Source of the DNA: NCEH01 sp043195125
GTDB taxonomy: Bacteria; Pseudomonadota; Alphaproteobacteria; Rhizobiales; Xanthobacteraceae
Strand: one strand, 5' to 3'
Assembly (NCBI RefSeq): GCF_043195125.1
Contig: NZ_JBAFWR010000002.1
DNA length: 64,000 bases
The translations under genes were made by a program, and so were the position numbers. Of the stretch, positions 27,562 through 35,371 are shown piece by piece; position 1 is the stretch's first letter; the number at the start of each line of letters is the position of its first letter. The notes below the pieces were generated by a model. It ran no database searches and was not told the DNA's origin. It saw only the letters and a program-made list of their open reading frames with translations.

Positions 27562-28842
27562 TCAGCCGCCGGCGATGGGCAGCGGGATCGGCGCTGCGCC
27601 AGCCATGGCCCGCAGGGGGCGCTCGGCGACGGGGGTGTTGACCCGCGGCAGATCGAGACGGGACCATACGTCGTTCAGGGCTTCCGCCAGTTGGGCGATC
27701 AGCTTGTCGTCGTGATGGGGCGTCGCGGTGATGCGCAAGCGCTCCGTTCCGCGCGGAACGGTCGGATAATTGATCGGCTGGATATAGATGCCGTGCTCGG
27801 CCAGGAGCACGTCGCTCGCCGCCTTGCAGGCCTTCGCGTCGCCCACCATCAGCGGGATGATGTGGGTGGGGGTTTCCATCTGCGGCAGGCCGGCGGCCGC
27901 GAGCGCCGCCTTAACCTTGGCCACCTGGGCGCGCTGCCCGTCACGCTCGGCCTGCGAATTCTTCAGGTGGCGGATGGAGGCGGTAGCGGCAGCTGCGACC
28001 GCTGGCGGGAGGGCGGTGGTGAAGATGAAGCCGGGGGCGTAGGAACGCACCGCGTCCATCACCACGCGCTTGCCGGTGAGATAGCCACCCACCACGCCGA
28101 ACGCCTTGCCGAGCGTGCCCTCGATCACGTCCACCCGGTGCATGACGCCGTCGCGCTCGGCGACGCCGCCGCCGCGCGGGCCGTACATGCCCACCGCGTG
28201 CACTTCATCGAGATAGGTCATGGCGCCATAGCGCTCCGCCAGGTCGCAGATGGCCGCGATGGGGGCGATGTCGCCGTCCATGGAATAGACGCTCTCGAAC
28301 ACGACCAGCTTCGGACGATCCGCCGCCGCCTGGAGCAGCTCTTCGAGATGGGCGAGGTCGTTGTGGCGGAAGATGGCCTTCTGCCGCCCGCCGCGCCGCA
28401 CGCCCTCGATCATGGAATTGTGGTTCAGCTCGTCCGAGATCACCACGCAATCGGGGATCAGCTTGACGATGGTGGAGATGCCGGTCTCGTTCGAGATATA
28501 GCCCGAAGTGAAGACGAGGCCCGCGTCCTTGCCGTGCAGGTCAGCGAGTTCGCGCTCGAGCTGGACGATCTCGTGGCTGTTGCCCGAGATGTTGCGCGTG
28601 CCGCCGGCACCGGCGCCGCGCTTCGACACTGATTCGCGCATGGCCTCGATCACCACCGGGTGGCAGCCCATGCCGAGATAATCGTTGGAGCACCACACCA
28701 CGATGTCGCGCGGCCCGCCCGGCGAATGCCAAGTGGCCCGCGGAAAGCGGTCCGCCTTGCGCTCGATCTCGGCGAAGGTCCGATAGCGACGCTCACGACG
28801 CAACGCGTCTACAGCGACGCTAAAGTATTGATCGTAGTCCAT
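27562..28842 (-). CDS. hemA: 5-aminolevulinate synthase
   Basis: PLP enzyme, 426 residues, condensing glycine and succinyl-CoA to 5-aminolevulinate, the first step of the C4 (Shemin) haem pathway of alphaproteobacteria. Landmarks are WCSNDYLGMGCHP near the N-terminus, GAGAGGTRNISGNSHE, the pocket VFESVYSMDGDIAP, DEVHAVGMYGPRG and the PLP lysine in EGTLGKAFGVVGGY. The start MDYDQYF at 28842 matches the family; the frame is open a further 27 codons. The protein carries a short Pro/Ala-rich C-terminal extension beyond the usual end. An FNR/FixK box upstream suggests induction at low oxygen. Confidence 0.96.
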   Translation of the reverse strand: MDYDQYFSVAVDALRRERRYRTFAEIERKADRFPRATWHSPGGPRDIVVWCSNDYLGMGCHPVVIEAMRESVSKRGAGAGGTRNISGNSHEIVQLERELADLHGKDAGLVFTSGYISNETGISTIVKLIPDCVVISDELNHNSMIEGVRRGGRQKAIFRHNDLAHLEELLQAAADRPKLVVFESVYSMDGDIAPIAAICDLAERYGAMTYLDEVHAVGMYGPRGGGVAERDGVMHRVDVIEGTLGKAFGVVGGYLTGKRVVMDAVRSYAPGFIFTTALPPAVAAAATASIRHLKNSQAERDGQRAQVAKVKAALAAAGLPQMETPTHIIPLMVGDAKACKAASDVLLAEHGIYIQPINYPTVPRGTERLRITATPHHDDKLIAQLAEALNDVWSRLDLPRVNTPVAERPLRAMAGAAPIPLPIAGG

Positions 28843-28900
28843 GGAAAACCCAGTCACAGGGTGCAAGGCACCGGACGAAGCCAGATGGCGAACGCGAATT

Positions 28901-28948
28901 CTTCTAATCTTAGAAGGCCACATTGCTCTCTCCCTTGACCTCGATCAA
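28901..28948 (-). promoter_or_regulatory. hemA promoter with FNR/FixK box
   Basis: TTGAC-CTCG-ATCAA at 28935-28948 differs from the FNR/FixK consensus TTGAT-N4-ATCAA by one base. On the minus strand a TAAGAT -10 element lies at 28912-28907, inside the perfect palindrome CTTCTAATCTTAGAAG (28901-28916). With initiation near 28900 the box would be centred at about -41.5, the classical class II activation position. Confidence 0.75.
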
Positions 28949-29092
28949 GGGGTGTGCCTGACGCGCGGCGATCCAACGCATTTTATGCATTCATTTTGGC
29001 AATTCCGCTCGCGATCCCGTGAATACGGGCTTTGCGGGCCCGAATGACGCAAAGCGTTGCCCCACAAGCGTTCAGTCGCCTAAGAATTGCGG

Positions 29093-29120
29093 CTCAAATT
29101 GGATCAAATTTCATCAAATT
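29093..29120 (+). repeat. Three TCAAATT direct repeats at 10-bp phase
   Basis: CTCAAATT (29093), ATCAAATT (29103) and ATCAAATT (29113) recur at exactly one helical turn. A weak -35/-10 pair follows (TTGCGA at 29126, TAAATC at 29149), so the repeats could be an activator site or UP-like element for the ornithine decarboxylase leader transcript. Confidence 0.5.
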
Positions 29121-29194
29121 GCCGCTTGCGAAGGCGGCCGTTTTCTCATAAATCCACCCCTGCCCAATTTCGCACGTGCCTGTGGTTGCGTGCC

Positions 29195-29667
29195 GATCGG
29201 CGGAAGTCCGGACAAGAGGCCGGAAAGCCGCCAGGACGATCGGTAGCCGGAGGGAACCGGCCCACCCTGCTCTCAGCAGGGGACGTGACTTGAAGCAACG
29301 ACGTAAGGGCTTTTTTGGTCTCGGTCGGCCCTCCAAAGGTCGGCGTTACTAAAGAGGCACTACATCTTGCCGGCCGTACGGAGTGGGACTCCCCTCTCCA
29401 AGCGCGCGCATTTCTGAAAACACCCTTGTCGTGGCTCGCGCCATGGCCGGGAAGGAAATGCCGTTCGGTTCGATGATGCGGCCGGTTTGTGACCGGCGAA
29501 GCGGGTACGGCCCGTTGGGAGAATGGCGCGTCCAAACCGCCCTTGTCCCGCGTGTGCGTGCCCCGGGCAGGCCCCGACAGCGGCGATGGCGCCGCGGAAA
29601 AGGCCTTCTCGTCCTGTCGTCGCGCGGGCAACCGCGCTTCACGAGGCTTCAGGTCACGGAGGACACC
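29195..29667 (+). ncRNA. Structured leader of ornithine decarboxylase, candidate speF RNA
   Basis: A long, noncoding GC-rich leader with many perfect hairpins: GCCGG/CCGGC at 29246-29261, CCCTGCT/AGCAGGG at 29265-29281, GGAGT/ACTCC at 29380-29392, and an upstream GATCG/CGATC outer helix. The alphaproteobacterial speF RNA motif (Corbino 2005) is known upstream of ornithine decarboxylase genes in this clade, and the position fits. The start is approximate and I cannot align it to the model; no leader peptide is evident. The gap 28843-29667 otherwise holds the hemA promoter and the repeats above. Confidence 0.55.
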
Positions 29668-30798
29668 ATGACCGATCGCATCCGCGAATTTCTCAAGACC
29701 CGACGCGAAGACGGACCCTGCGTCGTTGTCGATCTCGATGTCGTGCGCGCGAACTACGCGGCGTTCAGCCGTGCGCTGCCGGACACCCGCGTGTTCTATG
29801 CCGTGAAGGCCAATCCCGACGCCGCCATCCTCGCGGCGCTGGCCGAGCTCGGCTCCTGCTTCGATTGCGCCTCGGTGGGCGAGATCGACATGGTGATGGC
29901 CGCCGGCGCGGGCGCCGAGCGCATTTCGTTCGGCAACACCATCAAGAAGGAGCGCGACATCGAGCGCGCCCATAAGCTGGGCGTGCGCCTGTTCGCCGTC
30001 GATTCCTACGAAGAGGTCGAGAAGATCGCCCGCGTCGCGCCGAACGCCAAGGTGTTCTGCCGCATCCTGTGCGACGGCGCCGGGGCCGAATGGCCCTTGT
30101 CCCGCAAGTTCGGCTGCGAGCCGGAAATGGCCGCGGACGTGCTGGAGCACGCCCATCGCCTCGGCCTCACGGCTTACGGCGTCTCCTTCCACGTGGGCTC
30201 GCAGCAGAAGAATGTGAACGCCTGGGACCAGGCGCTCGCCTCTGCCGCCGGCATCTTCCGCGAGTGCGCGATGCGCGGCATCTCGCTCGCCATGGTCAAT
30301 CTCGGGGGCGGCTTCCCCACCAAATATCTCCAGGACGTGCCGGCGGCGGCCGCCTATGGCGAAGCGATCTTCGATTCGCTGCGCAAGCATTTCGGCAACG
30401 AAATCCCGCAGACCATCATGGAGCCGGGGCGCGGCATGGTCGGCAATGCCGGCCTGATCGAGACCGAGGTGGTGCTGATCTCCAAGAAGGCCGAGAGCGA
30501 CACTATGCGCTGGGTCTATCTCGACATCGGCAAGTTCGGCGGCCTCGCCGAGACCATGGACGAAGCGATCCGCTACCCGCTGCGCACCCCGCGCGACGGC
30601 GACGACACCGCCGCCTGCGTGCTGGCCGGGCCGACCTGCGATTCGGCCGACGTGATGTATGAGAAGACCCCGGTGCACCTACCGGTGTCGCTCGCCATCG
30701 GCGACAAGATCCTCATCGAGGCTTGCGGTGCCTATACCACCACCTATTCGGCGGTGTCCTTCAACGGTTTCCCCCCGCTGAAGTCCTACGTGATCTGA
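29668..30798 (+). CDS. Ornithine/lysine decarboxylase (PLP fold type III)
   Basis: Group IV decarboxylase, 376 residues, making putrescine (or cadaverine) for polyamine synthesis. The PLP lysine lies in FYAVKANPDAAIL; HVGSQQKN, the phosphate-binding GGGFPTKY, EPGRGMVG and the active-site Cys in LAGPTCDSADVM are intact, as in eukaryote-like ornithine decarboxylases. ATG 29668 has a perfect CGGAGG upstream; the longer open frame starting at 29383 lies inside the structured leader and lacks homology. A GNAT gene follows 135 bases later, a pairing seen in relatives. Regulation is probably by the leader RNA. Confidence 0.93.
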   Translation: MTDRIREFLKTRREDGPCVVVDLDVVRANYAAFSRALPDTRVFYAVKANPDAAILAALAELGSCFDCASVGEIDMVMAAGAGAERISFGNTIKKERDIERAHKLGVRLFAVDSYEEVEKIARVAPNAKVFCRILCDGAGAEWPLSRKFGCEPEMAADVLEHAHRLGLTAYGVSFHVGSQQKNVNAWDQALASAAGIFRECAMRGISLAMVNLGGGFPTKYLQDVPAAAAYGEAIFDSLRKHFGNEIPQTIMEPGRGMVGNAGLIETEVVLISKKAESDTMRWVYLDIGKFGGLAETMDEAIRYPLRTPRDGDDTAACVLAGPTCDSADVMYEKTPVHLPVSLAIGDKILIEACGAYTTTYSAVSFNGFPPLKSYVI

Positions 30799-30933
30799 TC
30801 CTCACGCTTCCATACCGACCCGCTGCCCTCGCCTGAGAGGGCGGCCTGTGCCGCGCCGCGCCCCGCCGAGGGGGACGCGCTTGCGCGCGGGTCGGCGTCT
30901 TTCGGCTTTCCGGTTGTGGCACGGGAGGTGCTG

Positions 30934-31494
30934 ATGACTGAGATCGTTGCTGAAAAATGGGAAGAGGTCGCCGCACGCGAGGCGCTTCTGGACCTGTGCA
31001 TGGGGCCGGCCCGGTTCGAGAAATCCTCGGAGCGGCTGCGGGAAGGCCGTCTGCCGGCCGAGGGATTGTCGCTGGTCGCCCACGGGCCGGACGGGCGCCT
31101 CGCCGCGACCGTGCGCCTGTGGCACATCACCGCCGGCCCCGGCAAGCCGGCGCTGCTGCTCGGTCCGCTCGCGGTTCATCCCTGGTTCCGCGCGCGCGGG
31201 CTCGGCGGAGACATGATGCGCGCGGCGCTGGTTGAGGCCGAGGCGCACGGCCATGGCGCCGTGCTGCTGGTGGGCGATGCGCCCTATTACCAGCGCTTCG
31301 GCTTCTCCGCCCGCATGACCGGCGGGCTATGGATGCCCGGTCGCTACGATCGCAAGCGGCTGCTGGCGCTGGAGCTTCAGCCCGGCGCGCTGGACGGCGC
31401 CCGCGGTCTCATCAGCCCCACCGGCGCCCTGGAGGCCAAGCCCTCGCTCGCCGATCTCATCGCCCGTTCGGACGCGATGAAGCGCACCGCCTGA
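30934..31494 (+). CDS. GNAT family N-acetyltransferase
   Basis: Acetyl-CoA-dependent N-acetyltransferase, 186 residues. The conserved motif A reads LGPLAVHPWFRARGLGGDMMRAAL, followed by VLLVGDAPYYQRFGF typical of the YhbS-like subgroup. ATG 30934 was chosen for its GGGAGG ribosome site. Its place after an ornithine decarboxylase suggests, without proof, that it acts on a polyamine or diamino acid. Confidence 0.82.
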   Translation: MTEIVAEKWEEVAAREALLDLCMGPARFEKSSERLREGRLPAEGLSLVAHGPDGRLAATVRLWHITAGPGKPALLLGPLAVHPWFRARGLGGDMMRAALVEAEAHGHGAVLLVGDAPYYQRFGFSARMTGGLWMPGRYDRKRLLALELQPGALDGARGLISPTGALEAKPSLADLIARSDAMKRTA

Positions 31495-31542
31495 CGCGGC
31501 GGCCCGCCCGGCGGGACTCACAATCGATCTTTTCACATCGTC

Positions 31543-31642
31543 ATCTCCGGGCCCCCCGCCCGGAGATCCGCGCGGACCCAAAGGTCGTGCCCCCGCACGC
31601 GGCCGGCGGCGATGCGGGGGTGGCCGGGTCATGCCCGGCCAC
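31543..31642. repeat. Intergenic palindromic cluster
   Basis: Two strong palindromes lie close together: ATCTCCGGGC/GCCCGGAGAT (31543-31567, spacer CCCCC) and GTGGCCGGG/CCCGGCCAC (31620-31642, spacer TCATG). The second resembles the GTCATGCCCGG-type dispersed palindromes common in Hyphomicrobiales. They separate the convergent GNAT and LysR genes and could stop transcription from both sides. Confidence 0.55.
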
Positions 31643-31653
31643 GGCGGGGACCC

Positions 31654-32610
31654 TCAGGCGGCGCGGCGCGCCAGCTCCCGCGGGTCGGCCATCGCGGTCT
31701 GCGTGAAGCGCGGTGCCACCACCTCCACCAGGAAATCCAGATAGGCCCGCACCCGCGCCGGCAGATGGCCGCCCTGCCCCACATAGACCGCGTGGGTCGG
31801 GTCGGTGTCGCCGGGATTGAAATCCTCAAGCACCGGCACGAGGCGGCCGGCGGCGATATCGTGCGCCACATGAAACATGGAGAGGCGGGCGAGCCCGACG
31901 CCGGCGAGCGTGAGATGGCGCAGGGTTTCCCCGTCGCTGACCAAAGCGTTGCCCACCGGCGCGAACCGCATCTCGCCCCCCTCGGTCCTGAGCGGCCAGC
32001 CCTCGATCTGGCGCAGGTAGCAAAAGCCGCTGCGGTTGTGCCGCTCCAGGTCCGCCGGCACCTGGGGCGTGCCGTTCCGCGCGAGATATGCGGGCGATCC
32101 GACGATCACCATGCGCGATTCGCCGAGCTTGCGGGCCATGAGGAGCGAGCTTTTCAGCGGCCCGGCGCGCACCGCCACGTCCATGCGCTCCTCCAGCATG
32201 TCCACCACCTTGTCGGTCAGCACGATATCGAACGAGACGGCGGGGTGGCGCTCCAGGAATTCCGGCAGGGCGGGAATGAGAAAATGGGTGCCGAACGGCA
32301 CATTGGCATTCACCCGCAGGCGGCCGCTCGCGATCTCGCTGGTGGAGGCACTGCGCTCCGCCTCCTCCAGGTCGGCGAGGATGCGCAGCGCGCGCTCGTA
32401 GAAATCCACCCCTTCGGCGGTGAGTTGCAATTGCCGGGTGGACCGGTTGATGAGCCGGGCGCCGAGCCGCGCTTCCAGCCGCGCCATGAGCTTGCTCACG
32501 GCGGAGGGGGTCATGTTGCAGACCCGGCCGGCGGCCGAAAAGCCGCCCTGCTCCACCACCCGCACGAACACTTCCATCTCGCCGGAGCGATTGACGTCCA
32601 ACCGGGCCAT
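31654..32610 (-). CDS. LysR family transcriptional regulator
   Basis: DNA-binding regulator, 318 residues. The N-terminal winged helix reads MEVFVRVVEQGGFSAAGRVCNMTPSAVSKLMARLEARLGARL, followed by the linker helix and a periplasmic-binding-like effector domain (SGRLRVNANVPFGTHFLIPALPEFL). It is of the DsdC/PA0477-like LTTR subgroup common next to transporters. It diverges from the MFS gene and the shared 102-bp gap contains two matched LTTR boxes, so it very likely controls that transporter and itself. Confidence 0.92.
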   Translation of the reverse strand: MARLDVNRSGEMEVFVRVVEQGGFSAAGRVCNMTPSAVSKLMARLEARLGARLINRSTRQLQLTAEGVDFYERALRILADLEEAERSASTSEIASGRLRVNANVPFGTHFLIPALPEFLERHPAVSFDIVLTDKVVDMLEERMDVAVRAGPLKSSLLMARKLGESRMVIVGSPAYLARNGTPQVPADLERHNRSGFCYLRQIEGWPLRTEGGEMRFAPVGNALVSDGETLRHLTLAGVGLARLSMFHVAHDIAAGRLVPVLEDFNPGDTDPTHAVYVGQGGHLPARVRAYLDFLVEVVAPRFTQTAMADPRELARRAA

Positions 32611-32633
32611 GATGAATTCAATTCATAAATGCT

Positions 32634-32691
32634 TTGCTTTAGGGCAATCTAGCTCGCCTGGGACAAAACGTCCATTTTTGCTGCAACGCAA
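32634..32691. promoter_or_regulatory. Paired LysR operators in divergent promoter
   Basis: TTGC-N6-GCAA occurs twice: TTGCTTTAGGGCAA at 32634-32647 and TTGCTGCAACGCAA at 32678-32691. Each contains the T-N11-A core of LysR boxes, and their starts are 44 bp apart, close to four helical turns, as expected for a recognition site plus an activation site. Confidence 0.7.
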
Positions 32692-32712
32692 TACCCTTCT
32701 GTTGGACGTGCC

Positions 32713-33894
32713 ATGCCCCTTGCCCTCTATGCCCTGACCGCCGGCGCCTTCGGCATCGGCGTCACAGAATTCGTCATCATGGGCCTGCTGCTGGATGTCA
32801 GCGCAGACCTTGGAGTGACGCTCTCTTCCGCCGGCCTGCTGATCTCCGGCTATGCGCTGGGCGTCGTGGTGGGCGCCCCCGTGCTGACGGTGCTCACCGC
32901 CCGCTGGCCGCGCAAGGCCGTGCTGCTCGGCCTGATGGGCGTGTTCACCCTCGGCAATGCCGCCTGCGCGCTGGCGCCGGACTATGCCACCTTGATGGCG
33001 GCCCGCGTGCTCACCGCATTTGCCCACGCCACCTTCTTCGGCGTCGGCTCGGTGGTGGCGACCGGGCTGGTGGCACCCAACAAGAAGGCCTCGGCCATCG
33101 CCATCATGTTCACCGGCCTCACGGTCGCGAACATCCTGGGCGTGCCGTTCGGCACCTGGCTCGGCCAGCATTTCGGCTGGCGCTCCACCTTCTGGGCGGT
33201 GACGCTGGTGGGCGTGATCGCGCTCGCAGTCATCGCCCTGCTGGTGCCGAGCACCAAGGGCGAGGAGGCGCCCTCCAGCCTGAAACACGACCTCGCCGTG
33301 CTCACCCGCGCGCCGCTGCTGCTGGGCCTTGCAACCACCGTGCTGAGCTGGGTCGGCGTGTTCGCCGCCTTCACCTATATCGCCCCCATGCTGACGCGCA
33401 TCACCGGCTTTTCGGAAGGGGCGGTCTCGCCCATCCTGCTGGTGTTCGGCGGCGGGCTGGTGGTGGGCAATCTGCTCGGTGGCCGGCTCGCGGACTGGCG
33501 CCTCGTGCCCACCGTTTTCGCCACCTTGCTCGCGCTCTCGGTGGTGCTGGTGCTGCTCACCTTCGCGCTGCACAGCCAGATCGCCGCCGTCGCCTTTGTG
33601 GGACTGCTGGGCGCGGTGGCGTTCGCGACCGTCGCGCCGCTGCAGATGTGGGTGCTGGAAAAGGCGCAGGGCGCCGGGCAGAGCCTCGCCTCCAGCTTCA
33701 ACATCGCCGCCTTCAACCTCGGCAACGCCATCGGCGCATGGCTGGGCGGGCTGGTGATCGACCATGGGCCGGGCCTCGGCGCCATTCCCTGGATCGCGGC
33801 GCTGGTGCCGCTCGCCGCCATGGGCACGGCCTCGTGGGCGGTGCGGCTGGAAGCGGCACGCGGCCGCAGGGCGGAGCCGGCGGCCGCCGCGTGA
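32713..33894 (+). CDS. MFS transporter, AraJ-type drug/sugar efflux
   Basis: Inner-membrane protein of the major facilitator superfamily, 393 residues with twelve predicted helices. GVTEFVIMGLL in helix 1, the helix 2-3 loop LTARWPRKAVLLG, and RVLTAFAHATFFGVG in helix 4 are typical of the AraJ/YdhP/CmlA group of efflux proteins. The middle cytoplasmic loop falls near LLVPSTKGEEAPSSLKHDL. Substrate is unknown. It is divergent from the LysR gene and probably regulated by it; a hairpin terminator follows. Confidence 0.9.
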   Translation: MPLALYALTAGAFGIGVTEFVIMGLLLDVSADLGVTLSSAGLLISGYALGVVVGAPVLTVLTARWPRKAVLLGLMGVFTLGNAACALAPDYATLMAARVLTAFAHATFFGVGSVVATGLVAPNKKASAIAIMFTGLTVANILGVPFGTWLGQHFGWRSTFWAVTLVGVIALAVIALLVPSTKGEEAPSSLKHDLAVLTRAPLLLGLATTVLSWVGVFAAFTYIAPMLTRITGFSEGAVSPILLVFGGGLVVGNLLGGRLADWRLVPTVFATLLALSVVLVLLTFALHSQIAAVAFVGLLGAVAFATVAPLQMWVLEKAQGAGQSLASSFNIAAFNLGNAIGAWLGGLVIDHGPGLGAIPWIAALVPLAAMGTASWAVRLEAARGRRAEPAAAA

Positions 33895-33900
33895 GGCGAT

Positions 33901-33927
33901 GAGGCGGGACCGCTTCGGCCCCGCCTC
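33901..33927. terminator. Hairpin terminator between MFS and esterase genes
   Basis: Arms GAGGCGGG (33901-33908) and CCCGCCTC (33920-33927) with an 11-base loop, followed by ATTTC on the plus strand. It lies between convergent genes and overlaps the stop of the minus-strand gene. Confidence 0.7.
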
Positions 33928-35263
33928 ATTTCAGAACGGGAGTCTCAAACAGGACCCGCCGCATCTCAGTCGTATCGCCCTTGATGCCGAAATCGCTGTC
34001 GCTGACGAGCACCAGCTCGCGATCATTCAGCACCGCGACGCCCTCGATCTTGGCGGGCAGGCCCTTCAGGAGATCGCTATCCAGGATCAGCGTCTTGACG
34101 AGCGGCACCACGCCGGCGCGCGGGAAATCGTCCGGCGCCAATTGCTCAAGGGTGGGGTGAGCGGCCCCGGTGGTGAAATCGGCCGGAAGGGGCGTGGCGC
34201 CCGCGAGATCGATCAGAAACAGCTTGGTCGTCTTGTCGATTCGCTCCAGCACCAGCAGCCGGTCCGGGCTGACCGCAACCATCTCGCTCATCTTCACGTC
34301 CGATTGGTCCTGCTTCTTTCCCGTGGCATCGGCTTTGAAGGCGCCCGGCGCGCTGGCGCCATAGGCATAGGAGCCGACCACCGCGCCGGTCTTGCGATCC
34401 AGCTTGATCAGGCGCGCCAGCGGCGAGCGCTCGGCGGACGCCGTATCGGGATTGGCCAGCGCGCCCTGCATCAGGGCATAGAGAAAGGCCCCATCGGGCG
34501 ACAGCGCGAGGCTTTCGATGCCGTGATTGAGATCGCGCGCGGCGAGGATCGCCGGAAGGCCGGAGACGACCTCATAGTCCGCGCCCTTCAATCGGTCCGC
34601 CAGCCCTTCCGGCACCAGCCGACGGCGGATCGTACCGTCGGGGGCGATTTCCACCAGCGAAGGGGCATATTCCTCGCTCACCCAGAAGCTGCCGTCCGGC
34701 AAGCGAACCAGCGCCTCGGTGTCGAGGCCGGAGGGGTCCTTGCCGATGGACGTGCCGGCGACGCTAAAGGCCGTCTCGGTGGAGTTCAGATCATTGGGCA
34801 GGCCGGTGATGGCCTTGCCGGATCGCCCCTTCAGCGGCAGCGTCTCCAGCACCTCCACTTTCCCCTCCGTGCCGATCCGCAGCTTGTAGATGGTGGGTGT
34901 GAAGGCGGGCAGGGGGAAGATTTTCCCGTTCTTGTCGCCCTGGCAGATCGCCTTGGTGCCGAGGCCGGTGATGTCCTTCGGCTTCTTGCAATCCACGTTC
35001 GGCCCGCGGTCGGTGATCGCCCAGATCACGCCTTCCGGGTCCGACGCCGCACGGAACAGGCCGGAGCCCAGCCCCACATTCAGATCGAGCGTCTTTCCAT
35101 GGGGGATATCGACCCGCGCGAGCGGCAGCGGTGGCAGCGTCAACACCTCCACCCGCACAGCGGGCAAGGGTTCCTGCCCCATCGCCGGCAGGACGAAGCC
35201 GAGCGGCAGGCCGGCAAGGGAGAGGATCGACAAACGCAGGACCGACATCAGCCGCATCATCAT
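33926..35263 (-). CDS. Esterase-like phytase-family protein (PF13449), exported
   Basis: Exported protein, 445 residues, with the esterase-like activity of phytase domain. Residues 3-30 form a signal peptide (MRLMSVLRLSILSLAGLPLGF, cleaved near MGQ). Family motifs are ITDRGPNVDCK, GLDTEALVRLPDGSFWVSEEYAPSLVEI and HGIESLALSPDGAFLYALMQG, repeated in a beta-propeller-like pattern. Three ATG codons run in tandem at 35263-35255; the first is used, but M at 35257 would give the more standard signal peptide. The true substrate is not known; a phosphoester or sugar-ester is likely. It stands alone. Confidence 0.8.
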   Translation of the reverse strand: MMMRLMSVLRLSILSLAGLPLGFVLPAMGQEPLPAVRVEVLTLPPLPLARVDIPHGKTLDLNVGLGSGLFRAASDPEGVIWAITDRGPNVDCKKPKDITGLGTKAICQGDKNGKIFPLPAFTPTIYKLRIGTEGKVEVLETLPLKGRSGKAITGLPNDLNSTETAFSVAGTSIGKDPSGLDTEALVRLPDGSFWVSEEYAPSLVEIAPDGTIRRRLVPEGLADRLKGADYEVVSGLPAILAARDLNHGIESLALSPDGAFLYALMQGALANPDTASAERSPLARLIKLDRKTGAVVGSYAYGASAPGAFKADATGKKQDQSDVKMSEMVAVSPDRLLVLERIDKTTKLFLIDLAGATPLPADFTTGAAHPTLEQLAPDDFPRAGVVPLVKTLILDSDLLKGLPAKIEGVAVLNDRELVLVSDSDFGIKGDTTEMRRVLFETPVLK

Positions 35264-35371
35264 CCCCCGGGGCACGCCCATACGCATGCGGCCCACGCGC
35301 GGGTCGCGCATGGGCCGCAGTTTAGGTTACAAATCCACAACCAGAAGACGCACGAGACGTCCGCGTGCAGG

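Noticed and set aside
28901..28916. Iron-control (Irr/ICE) box before hemA
   Set aside because: The palindrome holds TTCTAA and TTAGAA half-sites, but in the opposite order to the ICE consensus as I remember it, and it coincides with the probable -10 element. Kept only as part of the promoter.
29383..29667. Extended N-terminus or leader peptide of the ornithine decarboxylase
   Set aside because: The upstream frame is open but lacks family homology, and a perfect ribosome site precedes ATG 29668. The stretch forms hairpins and is better read as leader RNA.
30188..30205. Additional parS-like CACGTG sequences here and at several other places
   Set aside because: Only the hexamer core matches; the flanks do not fit the parS consensus and the copies lie inside coding sequence.
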